Below, in pieces: positions 1 to 11,100 of a stretch of 64,000 nucleotides of DNA; position 1 is the first letter of the stretch; the number at the start of each line of letters is the position of its first letter. The position numbers and the translations under genes are program-made. The notes below the pieces were generated by a model. It did not search any database. It was given only the letters and a program-made list of their open reading frames with translations, and was not told the origin of the DNA. Source of the DNA: Falsiroseomonas ponticola (GTDB lineage: Bacteria; Pseudomonadota; Alphaproteobacteria; Acetobacterales; Acetobacteraceae); NCBI RefSeq assembly GCF_016805305.1, contig NZ_JAERQN010000004.1, positions 434,001 through 498,000 of the forward strand, written 5' to 3'.

Positions 1-3000
1 CGCTGGCGCCGGAGGCCCTCGCGGGCAGCCGCACCGGCGTCTTCATCGGCCTGGCGACGCATGACTGGCTGCGGCGCATGCCCGAAGCCGGCCTGGATCG
101 CTTCTTCGGCAGCGGCAGCAGCCCCGCGGTGGCGGCCGGGCGCATCGCCTACCTGCTGGACCTGCACGGCCCGGCGATGACGATCGACACCGCCTGCTCC
201 TCCTCCCTCGTCGCCATCCACCAGGCCATGCGCGCGCTGCGGGGCGGCGATTGCGATGCCGCGATCGTCGGCGGCACCTCCCTCATGCTGATGCCCTCGC
301 TGACGCGCAGCTTCCAGGAAGCCGGCATGCTCTCCGCCGATGGCCGCTGCAAATCCTTCGCCGCCGGCGCCGATGGCTATGGGCGGGGCGAGGGTTGCGG
401 CGTCGTCGTGCTGAAGCGGCTGGAGGATGCGCTGCGCGCGGCGGACCCGGTGGTGGCCGTGCTGCGCGGATCGGCGGTGAACCAGGATGGCCGCAGCGCC
501 GGCCTGACGGCGCCGAACGGCCCGGCGCAGACCGCGCTGATCCGCGACGCGCTGCGCGATGCCGGGCTGGTGCCCGACGACATCGACTATGTGGAGGCGC
601 ATGGCACCGGCACGCCGCTGGGCGACCCCATCGAATGGCATGCGCTGGCCGCGGCCTTCGCCGGGCGCGCGCGGCCGCTGGCGCTCGGCTCCGTCAAGTC
701 GAACATCGGGCATACGGAAGCCGCGGCCGGCATCGCCGGGCTCATCAAGGCCGCGCTGGCGGTGCGCGATGGCGTCGCCGCCCCCAGCCTGCACCATGCC
801 CGCCGCAACCCTGCCATCGCGGAGGGCGCGACACCGATCGCGGTGGCGACGGCGCCATGGCCCGGCATCCGCCGCGCTGGTGTCAGCGCCTTCGGCTTCT
901 CCGGCACCAATGCGCATGTCGTGCTGGAAGCGCCGCCGCCGCGCGCCCCCGCCGCCCGCGCGGCGCTGCCCGCACCCGCCTTCCAGCGGGAACGCCTGCC
1001 CCTGCCGCCAATCGGCGGGACGCCGGCCGCGGACCGGCAGCTGACACCCGAGGATCCGCTGCTGGCCGGCACCGGCGGCTTCGCCCATCTCGGCGTGCTG
1101 CTGGCCCTGTTGGGGCCGGTTGGCGCGCTCGCGGATGTCGCCTTCCCCGCGGGCCTCGCCGTGGCCGCGCCCCGGCGCATCCGCGTGAGGCGCGAGGCGG
1201 GCGGGCTGGCGCTGGAAAGCCGCGACGAGGCGGAGGAGGCCTGGACCACCCACCTCGCGGCGCGGGACCTCGCCGGCGCCGCAGCGCCAGGCGCGCCCCC
1301 CGCGCTGCCGCCGGCCGGGACCGATGCCGCCGCCCTCTATGGCCGCATCGCCGCGGCGGGCTTCGACTATGGCGAGGCGGCCCGATGCCTGCGTCGGCTT
1401 GGCCAGGCAGGGGACATGGTCCGCGGCACGCTGGCCGGCGCCGGCCCGGGGCTGGCCGAGGCCGCCGCGCAGCTTTCCTACGCGCTGCTGCCGCCAGGCG
1501 CGGCGCCGGTGATGCTCTCCTCCATCGCGCGGCTGCTTCCGGGCCGTGGCGGGACAGCCACCGATGCCTGGCTGCGGCGGACGGCGGAGCAGGGGGATGG
1601 CGGCTTCACCGCCGATTTCGGCCTGCTCGATGCGGCCGGCACCCCGGTCCTGGTCGCGGAAGGCGCCCGCTTCGCGCCGCTGCCCGACCGCGGCGCGGCC
1701 TGGACCCGCCGCATCGCCTGGCGGCCCGTCGAGGCCATGGCCGGCGCCATCCACCAGACCGATGCCTGGATCGCCCCGCCCGGTCCCGCCGCCACGCTCT
1801 GCGCCGCGCTGCTCGACCACCTCCGCCGGGCCGATGACCGGCCGCTGCGTATCGTCACCCGCGGCGCCCAGGCGACGGGGCGGGAGATGACGGCGCCGGA
1901 CCCGGAGCAGGCGGCCCTCTGGGGCCTCGCCATGGCCGTCATGGCCGAGCGGCCGGGCCGCCGCTGCCGCCTGATCGACCTCGACCCGGATGCGCCCGCC
2001 GCCGCGCAACAAGCCGCCCTGGCCGAGGAGCTGGCGCGGGAGGATGAGGCCGCGGTCGCGCTGCGCGGCAGCCAGCGCCTGGCCCGGCGGCTGGAGGCGC
2101 TGCCGCGGCCGGCCGCCACGGCGCTCGCCGCCCGCCTGCGGGATGGCCGCCTCGCCTGGGACCCCGCCCCGGCGCCGCCGCCCGGGCCCGGCGAGGTCCG
2201 CATCGCGATGGTGGCCGCGGGCCTCACCTTTCGCGACCGGCTGCTGGCCAGCGGCCTCGCCCCCGCGGGCAGTCCGCTCGGCGCCGATGGCGCCGGCATC
2301 GTCGAGGATGTCGGCGCGGGTGTCGGCGGCGTCGTGCCCGGCGATGCCGTCATCCTCCTGGCGCCCGGCGCCATCGCGGACCGCCTGACGGTGCCGGCGC
2401 TGCGCGTCGCACCCGCGCCCGTGGCCGACCTGATCGACGCGGCGACCATGCCGGTGCCCTATCTGACGGCGCTGGCGGCCCTGCCTGCTATCGGGCCCGG
2501 CGACCGCGTCCTGGTGCACCAGGCCACCAGCGCCACCGGCCTCGCCGCCCTGGAAATCCTGCGCCGCGCCGGCGCCACCATCGTCGCCACCGCCAGCCGC
2601 CCGCGCCATGCCTGGCTTGCCCGGCACGGCATCGCGACGGTGCTGGACAGCCGCGCGCCGGAGGGTTGGGACCTCAGCGGCGTGACCCTCGGCTTCGGTG
2701 CCTTCCCACCCGACCTCGCCGCCCGCCTGGCGCCGCTGCCCCTGGTGAACCTGGACAAGCGCGTGGCGGGTCACTTCGACCTTGATGCGCTGCCCGATGA
2801 CCGCCTGCCCGCGCTCTTCGCCCAGCTCCAGGATCTTCCGCCCCTGCCCCGGCATCCCGTGGCGCGCGACGCGGTGGAGGAAGCGCTCTCCACCGCCAGC
2901 CCACCCGGCCGCGCCATCGTCACCCTCGCCCCCCCGCCGCCCTTCCTGGTCCAGCGCGCCACGACCTGGATCGTCACCGGCGCGGCCGGCGGGCTTGGCC

Positions 3001-5105
3001 GGCTGCTGGCGGATTGGCTGGAGGCGCAGGGCGCCGTGGCCTGCCGCGTGGACCTGTCGCCATGCGAGGGCGCCTGCACCGCGCAGGGCGATATCGCCGG
3101 TGCGGCCTTCGTCGATGCGCTGGTGCCGCGCCTGGCTGCCGGCGACGCGCCGCTGCGCGGCATCATCCACGCTGCCGCCATCACCGATGACGATGCGCTG
3201 GAGGCGCTGACGGAAGCGCGGATCGCCGCCGTGCTGCGCGCCAAGCTGGGCGGCGCCCAGGCGCTGGACACGGCGACGCGGCGCCACGGCGTGACGCTCT
3301 CCGCCTTCGTGCTGTTCTCCTCCGTCGTCGGCGTGCTGCCCTCTGCCCGCCAGGGCGCCTATGCGGCCGCCAATGCCGCGATCGACCAGCTGGCGGAAGC
3401 GCGGCGGCGGGACGGGCTGCCAGGGCTCGCCATCGCCTGGGGCCCCTGGGCGGCAGGGATCGGCGCGCGGATGGGTGCGCGCGCCGCAGCCACCTGGAAG
3501 GCCTTCGGCGTCACGCCCATCCCGCCGGCCCTCGGCCTGCGCGCCCTTCCTGGCCTGCTCGCCATGCCGGAGGCCCGATGCCTGGTCGCCGACCGGGCAG
3601 AAGCCCCGGCGCCGGCCGCGCCGGAGGCCGCATCGCCGCCCCCCGCCACGATCGATGTCGCGCTGCTGCAGGCGATCCTGGCGCCCCTGCTCGGCACGCC
3701 CGATCCCGCCATGCTGGACCCGCAGGCCCCGATGACCGCCCTCGGCATGGATTCGCTGGCCGCGGTGGAATTCGCCCGCGCCCTGTCGCGGCGCCTGGGC
3801 CGCGCCATCCGGCCGGACTTCGCCTATGGCCACGCCAACCTGGCGCAGGCCGCGGCCGCGCTCGCCGCCCCCCGCGCCGCGGAGCCCCGCGCATCCGGCG
3901 GCTTCGCCCTGCTCGCCCCGGCCTGGGACAGCATCCCACCGGTGCAGGGGACGGCGCGTGGCTGGACGGTCGCCGGCGAGGGTCCGGTCGCCGCCACGCT
4001 GCGGGAGGCCATGGGCACCGCCGACCCGGCCGCGCTCCTCGACCTCACGGCGCTTGCAGCCCTGCCCGCGGATCCCGCCGCGCTGCGCGACGCCGTCATG
4101 CCATCGCTGCTGGCGCGGCTCCGCGGCCTCAGCGGCCAGGCCGCCCGGATCGCCATCGCCGTGCCGGCTGCCTCGCCCATCGCCCCGCTGGTCGAAGCCT
4201 TCGCGACCGCCGCCGCCGCCGACGAACCCGCCTGGTCGCTCCGCACCATCCGCCTCGACGCCGCGCTGCCGGACCCGGCGGAGGCGCTTCGTCGCGAACT
4301 GGCCGCGACGGATGGCGAGACGCGGCTGCGGCTTCTTCCGCGCCAGCGCACGGCGCTGCGCCTTCGTGCCGTGGCTTCGGCGGAGCCCTGGCAGCCCGAT
4401 CCCGACTCCACCTGGCTCATCACCGGGGCCAGCGGCGGCATCGGCACGCTGATCGCCGCGGACCTCGCCCGCCGCGGCATGAGGCGCATCATCCTGGCCA
4501 GCCGTCGCCCGGTGATGCGCGACCTGCCCGGGACGGCAGTGGAGACACGCGCGATCGACCTGACGGATCGCGGCGCGATCGAGGCGATGGTGGCCGATCT
4601 CGGCCAGTCCGCGCCGCCGCTGCGCGGCATCATCCACGCCGCCGGCGTCACCGCCGATGGGCGCATCGCGACGACGCCCTGGTCCGGATTCGCGCCAGCC
4701 TTCCCGGCCAAGGCCGATGCGGCGCAGGCGCTCGACCTCGCGACGCGGGGGATGCGCGATGTGGAGCTGGTGCTCTTCTCCTCCACCGCCGCCTTTTTCG
4801 GCCTGGCCGGGACCGCCGGCTATGCCGCGGCGAATGGCGCACTCTTCGCCGTGGCCGCCGCGCGCCGGCAGGCGGGGTTGCGCGCGCGCTGCATCGCCTG
4901 GTGCGCCTGGCAGGGAATCGGGATGGCCGCGGATGAAGCCCTGTGGAACGACGGCCGCGCGCCATCGCTGCCGGCATCCCTCGCGCTCCGCGCCTTCGAT
5001 GCGGCCATGGCAAGCGATGCGCATGACCTCGTCGTGGTGGGTTCCGGTTGGCAGCCGCCACGCGCGTCGCGCATGATGACGGGGTGGGGGGGACAGGGAT
5101 CGTGA
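1..5105 (+). CDS. Modular PKS, 5'-truncated: KS-(DH-like)-ER-KR-ACP-KR
   Basis: The frame is open from base 3, so the gene begins upstream of the window. The C-terminal half of a ketosynthase is present to about 935 (DTACSSSL active Cys, EAHGTGT and KSNIGHTE His motifs). There is no AT; the KS runs straight into a short remnant of the post-AT linker. About 1020-1700 resembles a dehydratase, but its first half lacks the catalytic HxxxGxxxxP motif, so it is probably inactive. An enoylreductase follows (about 2140-2950), in which the usual GGVG of the NADPH loop reads SATG. Then come a ketoreductase (about 2960-3500, Tyr and Asn present in GAYAAANA) and an ACP (about 3650-3850, GMDSLAAVE). A second complete ketoreductase (about 3890-5080) with its structural half lies after the ACP, which is unusual. 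The stop overlaps the next gene's start. AT activity must be supplied in trans. Confidence 0.9.
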   Translation, partial: LAPEALAGSRTGVFIGLATHDWLRRMPEAGLDRFFGSGSSPAVAAGRIAYLLDLHGPAMTIDTACSSSLVAIHQAMRALRGGDCDAAIVGGTSLMLMPSLTRSFQEAGMLSADGRCKSFAAGADGYGRGEGCGVVVLKRLEDALRAADPVVAVLRGSAVNQDGRSAGLTAPNGPAQTALIRDALRDAGLVPDDIDYVEAHGTGTPLGDPIEWHALAAAFAGRARPLALGSVKSNIGHTEAAAGIAGLIKAALAVRDGVAAPSLHHARRNPAIAEGATPIAVATAPWPGIRRAGVSAFGFSGTNAHVVLEAPPPRAPAARAALPAPAFQRERLPLPPIGGTPAADRQLTPEDPLLAGTGGFAHLGVLLALLGPVGALADVAFPAGLAVAAPRRIRVRREAGGLALESRDEAEEAWTTHLAARDLAGAAAPGAPPALPPAGTDAAALYGRIAAAGFDYGEAARCLRRLGQAGDMVRGTLAGAGPGLAEAAAQLSYALLPPGAAPVMLSSIARLLPGRGGTATDAWLRRTAEQGDGGFTADFGLLDAAGTPVLVAEGARFAPLPDRGAAWTRRIAWRPVEAMAGAIHQTDAWIAPPGPAATLCAALLDHLRRADDRPLRIVTRGAQATGREMTAPDPEQAALWGLAMAVMAERPGRRCRLIDLDPDAPAAAQQAALAEELAREDEAAVALRGSQRLARRLEALPRPAATALAARLRDGRLAWDPAPAPPPGPGEVRIAMVAAGLTFRDRLLASGLAPAGSPLGADGAGIVEDVGAGVGGVVPGDAVILLAPGAIADRLTVPALRVAPAPVADLIDAATMPVPYLTALAALPAIGPGDRVLVHQATSATGLAALEILRRAGATIVATASRPRHAWLARHGIATVLDSRAPEGWDLSGVTLGFGAFPPDLAARLAPLPLVNLDKRVAGHFDLDALPDDRLPALFAQLQDLPPLPRHPVARDAVEEALSTASPPGRAIVTLAPPPPFLVQRATTWIVTGAAGGLGRLLADWLEAQGAVACRVDLSPCEGACTAQGDIAGAAFVDALVPRLAAGDAPLRGIIHAAAITDDDALEALTEARIAAVLRAKLGGAQALDTATRRHGVTLSAFVLFSSVVGVLPSARQGAYAAANAAIDQLAEARRRDGLPGLAIAWGPWAAGIGARMGARAAATWKAFGVTPIPPALGLRALPGLLAMPEARCLVADRAEAPAPAAPEAASPPPATIDVALLQAILAPLLGTPDPAMLDPQAPMTALGMDSLAAVEFARALSRRLGRAIRPDFAYGHANLAQAAAALAAPRAAEPRASGGFALLAPAWDSIPPVQGTARGWTVAGEGPVAATLREAMGTADPAALLDLTALAALPADPAALRDAVMPSLLARLRGLSGQAARIAIAVPAASPIAPLVEAFATAAAADEPAWSLRTIRLDAALPDPAEALRRELAATDGETRLRLLPRQRTALRLRAVASAEPWQPDPDSTWLITGASGGIGTLIAADLARRGMRRIILASRRPVMRDLPGTAVETRAIDLTDRGAIEAMVADLGQSAPPLRGIIHAAGVTADGRIATTPWSGFAPAFPAKADAAQALDLATRGMRDVELVLFSSTAAFFGLAGTAGYAAANGALFAVAAARRQAGLRARCIAWCAWQGIGMAADEALWNDGRAPSLPASLALRAFDAAMASDAHDLVVVGSGWQPPRASRMMTGWGGQGS

Positions 5106-8100
5106 CCGCTGGGCGTGAGCCGATCGCCATCATCGGCATGGGATGCCGCTTCGCCGGCCAAGCGGTCGATCCCGCCTCCCTGTGGTCACTGGTATCCCAG
5201 GGCGGTGACGCGGTGCGTCCGATCCGTCGCTGGGACCACGCCGCCTGGCAATCCGCCGATCCGGAGCAGCCTGGCCGCACCACCCAGGCGGAAGCCGCGC
5301 TGCTGGACGGCATCGAGGAATTCGACGCCGCCTTCTTCGGCATCGCGCCGCGCGAGGCGGAGGCGATGGACCCGCAGCAGCGCCTGGTCATGGAAGTGGC
5401 CTGGGAAGCGCTGGAGGATGCGGCCATCCCGCCTGACCGGCTGGAGGGCATCGCGGGCGGCGTCTATCTCGGCCTCTACAACAGCAATTACGGGCTGATC
5501 GGGCGTGGATCGCCCGATGCATCACGCATCGGCGCCTGGTCGGCCTCCGGCACCCATACCTCCATCGCGCCGGGGCGCATCGCCTTCCGGCTGGGCCTCA
5601 CGGGGCCGGCGGTGGCGCTCGATACCGCGTGTTCCTCCTCGCTCGTCGCCGTGCATCTCGCGGTGCAGTCGCTGCGGGCGGGCGAATGCGCGGTGGCGCT
5701 GGCGGGTGGCGTGCACCTGATCCTGTCGCCGCTGCCGCTGGTGGCGAGTGCGAAGCTCGGCGCTGCATCGCCGACCAGCCGCTGCCGCGCCTTCGACGCC
5801 GCCGCCGATGGCTTCGCCCATGGCGAGGGCTGCGGCGTGGTCGTCCTCAAGCGCCTGTCGGATGCGGTCGCGTCGGGTGATCGCGTCCTCGCCGTCATCC
5901 ATGGCAGCGCGGTCAACCAGGATGGCCGCAGCGCCGGCCTCACCGCGCCCTCCGGCCCCGCCCAGGAAGCCGTGCTCCGCGCCGCGCTCGCCGACGCGTC
6001 GCTGCCGCCCGCCGAGATCGACGCCATCGAGGCCCATGGCACCGGCACGGCGCTTGGCGATCCCATCGAGATGCATGCGCTCCGCAGCGTCTTCGCCGGT
6101 GATCGCGCGCGCCCGCTCGCCGTCGGCTCCGCCAAGACCAATATCGGCCATACCGAGGCCGCCGCCGGCATCGCGGGCCTCATCAAGGCCGTGCTGATGC
6201 TTCGCCACCAGCAGGTGGCCCCGAGCCTCCACTTCACGCGGCTCAACCCGCATATCGACCTGACCGGCGCGCGGATCGAAGTCCCGACGCGGCTGGAGGC
6301 GACGCCGCTCCGCCATATCGGCGTCAGCTCCTTCGGCTTCTCCGGCACCAACGCCCACATCATCCTCGGCGCCGCGCCAGCCGCCGAGCCCGCCGCCGAT
6401 CCCCGCCCCGCCCATGTCCTGCCCCTCAGCGCCCGCGATCCCGCCGCGCTGACGGCGCTCACCGCCCGCTGGCAGCAGGCGCTGTCCGAACCCGGCGCCG
6501 ACCTCCCCGCCCTCGCCCGCACCGCCGCCACCGGCCGCGCGAGCCTCCCCCGCCGCATCGCCATCGTCGCCCGCGATGCCGCCTCCGCCGCCGAGGCGCT
6601 CTCAAAGGCCGAAGCGACGACCGCCACCCGCCCCCGTATCGCCTTCCTCGTCACCGGCCAGGGCAGCGCCTTCCCCGGCATGGCCCGCGGCCTGGCCGAG
6701 ACCGCCCCCGTCTTCCGCCGCGTCCTCGACCGCTGCGACGCCGTCATGGGCCTCCCCGCGCCGCTGTCCCGCCTCTTCGAGGATGGCGCCGCCCTCGCCC
6801 GCGCCGATATCGCCCAGCCCGCCCTCTTCGCCCTCTCCGCCGGCCTCGGCGCGCTCTGGCGCAGCTGGGGCGTGGAGCCCGTGGCACTCCTCGGCCACAG
6901 CCTCGGCGAATATGCCGCCGCGCACCTCGCCGGCGTGCTGCCGCTGGAGGATGCCGCGCGCCTCGTCGCCGCACGCGGCCGCCTGACGCAGGCCCTGCCC
7001 GCGGGCGGCGCCATGGCCGCGGTGCTCGGCCCCAACGGCCAGGCCGTGCTGGCGCGTCACCCCGCGCTGGAACTCTCCGGCGAGAACGGCGCCGAGGCTA
7101 TCACCGTCGCCGGCCCGCAATCCGCCATCGCCGCGCTGCTCGATGATCCCGCGCTGGCGCGGCAGGGGCTGGAGGCCCGGCCGCTCGCCGTCTCCCACGC
7201 CTTCCACTCCCGCCTGCTCGACCCGATGCTCGACGCGCTGGAAGCGGAGGCACGCGCCATCCCGCACAACCCGCCGGCCATCCCCGTCATCGGCAACCTC
7301 GCAGGCGCCGTCGTCGCGCGGCACGACGCCGCCTATTGGCGCGCCCATGCCAGGCAGCCCGTGCGCTTCGCGCAGGGCCTCGCGAGCCTCGCCGCGATGG
7401 GCGTGACGCATGCCGTCGAACTCGGCGCCATGCCGATGCTGTCCGGCTTCGCGCGCGCCGCCCTGCCCGCCCTGGTCACGCTGCCAACGCTCGCCCGCGC
7501 CAGGCCGGGGCAGGATGGTGCGACGCTCGGCTGGACCACCGCGATGCAAAGCGTGGCCCGCCTCTGGCAGGACGGCGTGGAGATCGACTGGCCCGCCTTC
7601 CACCAGCCCTACCCGACACGCACCACATCAGCGCCGACCTACCCGTTCCAGCGCGAACGATTCTGGCTGGCCGACCCCACGCTCGACCGCGCCGCGCCAT
7701 CCACCACCGCCGACCGCGCGGCGCCCGAGGTCGGCGATGCCCGCGTCACCGGCTTCTATGACGAGCTCACCACCATCGCGAGCCACTACGCCGATCCCGG
7801 CGATGGCAGCGAGGGCCACCTCACCTTCGGTCTCATGCCCGCTCCGCGCGCCGGCTTCTCCTGGCTCCGCGCACTCTTCGCCGGGCCGTCCGAGCCCGAC
7901 TCCTACGCGCTGCTCCGCCGCGCGCAGCACGCGCTGAAGCAGGCCATCTTCGCGCCGGTGGACTTCAACCGGGCACAGCGCGTGCTGGATTTCGGCTGCG
8001 GCCACGCCGCCGATCTCTGCGACATCGCGCTGCGCCACCCGCATCTGCGCCTCGATGGCTGTACCATCTCTGCCGAACAGGTGCAGGTCGGCCGCGCCCG

Positions 8101-11100
8101 CGCCGCCCGCGCCGGCCTCGCGGATCGTCTCCGGATCCATCACCGCGACAGCGCGCGCGACCCCTTCCCCGGCCGCTACGACGTCATCTTCGGCGTCGAG
8201 GTCTCCGGCCTCATCGAGGACAAGGCCGGCCTCTTCGACAATATCCGGGACCACCTGGAGCCCGGCGGCGCGCTGGTCATCGCCGATTTCGTCGCCGCCG
8301 GCGATGGCATCGCCGCGCCCGACACGGCCTCCTTCACCTCAACCGCGGAGGAATGGGCGCGCCTGCTCGCCGAACGCGGCCTGCGGCTGACGGATTGCGT
8401 GGATACCAGCGCCGAGGTCGCGCACTTCCTCGACGATCCGGGCTTCGAGGCCGAGGTCGATCGCCTGGTGGCGCAGCATGGCCTGTCGGACCTCACCCGC
8501 CGCCATCTGCTGTCCAACGACAATATCGGCCGCGCGCTGCGCCGTGGCGTGATGCGCTATGTGCTGCTGGTCGCGCGGCAGGATGCGACGGCGCCGGTCA
8601 CCCGCCTGCTGGCCGCCAACCGCGCGCGCCTGGCCGCACCCGATCGCTGGGAACAGGCGGAGCCCTGGCGCGGCTGGTTCCACCACCTGACCTGGCAGCC
8701 CGACCCCGTCGCGCAGGCGGTGGCACAAGGGTCCGCCCTGCTGGCGGAAGCCGCCGGCGCCGCGGCCGCCACGGACCGCCTGGCCCGCGCCTGGATCGGC
8801 GCCGCGCGCCTCGCGGATTGCACGCCCGCGCCGCGTTTCGCACGCCTGCACGCGTATCTCTCGCGCCTCGCCGCCAACACGGAAGACCCCGCGACGCTGT
8901 CGGTGCCGGATCTGCCGGAGGCGCGGCTGCTCGCCCGCAGCGGCCCGCATCTCCGCGCCGTGCTGGAAGGCCGCGCCGATCCGCTCGATCTGCTTTTCGG
9001 CGATGGCGGTGCGGTGGCGGAAGCGCTCTATGCCGCCTCCCCGGCCGCGCGCGCCGTCAACGGCATCGCCGCCGCCGCCTTCGCCCAGCTGCTCGAAGGC
9101 CGTGGCGCCGCGCGGGTGCTGGAGATCGGCTGCGGCACCGGCGGCACGACGCAGGCGCTGCTGCCGCGGCTGCGCGCGGGGGACAGCTACCGCGTCACCG
9201 ATGTCTCCCCCGCCTTCGTGCAGGCCGCGCGCCGCCGCTTCGGGCTGGAGGGGGAGGTGCTGGACATCAGCGCGCCGCCCGCCGCGACCGGCACCGCCGA
9301 CATCGTCGTCGCCGCCAATGTCCTGCACGCCACGCCCGACCTGCGGCGCACGCTGCGCCACGCGGCCTCGCTGCTGGCGGAGGATGGCGCGCTGCTGCTG
9401 GTGGAGAATGCCGGCGAACTCGCCTGGGGAGACCTGACCTTCGGCCTGACCGACGGCATGTGGGCCTTCGCCGACACCGATCTGCGCCCCGGCCATGCGC
9501 TGCTGCCGCCCCCGGCCTGGGTCGCGCTGCTGGCGGAGCTGGGCTTCGTCGCGCAGGCCCATCAGCCCGGCGATGCCCGCACCGCCGCCCTCAGCGGCCA
9601 GTTCGTGCTGGTCGCGCGCCGCACCCGCGCCACCACCGACATCGTCTGGCGCGCCCCCCGCGGCGCCAATGCCGAAGCCGTTCTGGCCGAGGCGCTGCCC
9701 ATCCTGCAACAGGCCGCATCGCTCCCCAGCCCGCCGCGCATCTGGATCGGCACGGACCGCGCGCGCGCCATCAACGCCGGCGACGCCCCCGATCCCGCCC
9801 AGGCCGCGCTCTGGGGCTTCGCCAACGCCCTGGCCATCGAGGCCCCGGAGCTTCGCGTCACGCTCGTCGATTCCGACGATCCCGCAACGCTCGACCGTGA
9901 AGTCGCCGCCGGCACGGCGGAGACGCGGATCGCCTGGCGGCAGGGCCACCGCCACCTGGCGCGCGTCGATCGCCTGCATGCCCCCGAAGCCGCGCCCAGC
10001 CTGCGGGCGGAGGGCACCTGGCTCGTCACCGGCGGCCTGGCGGGCGTCGGCCTCGCCGTCGCGCGCTGGCTGGCGGATCAGGGCGCCTCGCATCTCGTGC
10101 TGCTCGGCCGCACGGCGCATGCCATCGGCGCCTTCCCGCCTGGCGTGCGCGTCACGACAGTGACCGGCGACGTCGCGGATGAAGCGACGCTCACGGCGCT
10201 TCTCTCCGCCATCGAGCGTGACGGCCCGCCGCTCATCGGCGTCATGCACGCCGCCGGCGTGCTGGATGACGGGCTGCTGGCGCAGCAGACACCAGCGAAG
10301 ATGGCGGCCGTGCTGCGCCCGAAGCTGGAAGGCGCGCGGCTGCTGGACCGGCTGACGCGTCGCCTCGCACCGCGCCACTTCGTCCTCTTCTCTTCCTCCG
10401 CCGCGCTGCTCGGCTCCGCCGCCCAGGCCAACCACGCCGCGGCCAATGCGGCGATGGACGCGATCGCGGAGGCACGGCGCGCGGAAGGCCTGCCCGCGCT
10501 CAGCATCGCCTGGGGCGCCTGGGACGAGGTCGGCGCGGCCGCGCGCGCCGGCGCCGGCGTGGCCCGGCGCGGTCTTCTGCCCATGGCCCCCGACCAGGCG
10601 CTGGCCGCGCTCGGCCTGGCGCTCTCGGCGGAGCAGGCGACGCTCGGCATCCTCGACGTCGATTGGGGCCGCTTCCTCGCCCGCTTCGCGCCGCACCCGG
10701 TGCCGCCCGTCTTCGCCGGCTTCCGCGCCACCACCACCACGACGAGCGCGATCGATGCCGCGCCAGGCCAGCCCGCCAGCGCCACGCTGCGCGACCGGAT
10801 CGAGGCCGCGCCGCAGGCCGAACGCGCCGCGCTGCTGCTGGCCGCGGTGCGCGAGACCGTCGCGCGCATCCTCGGCCTGGCCGACGGCGCGCTGCCGCCG
10901 GCGGAGGCGCCGCTGCGCGAACTCGGCCTCGATTCGCTGATGACGGTGGAACTCCGCAATGCCCTCGCCGCGGCCTGCGAGACGAAGCTGCCCGCCACCC
11001 TCGTCTTCGAGCATCCGAGCTGCGACGCGTTGGCGTGGCATCTCGGCGCCACCGTCTTCGCCGACCTCCTGCCCGCCGCTACGCCGGCCGACGCGCTGGA

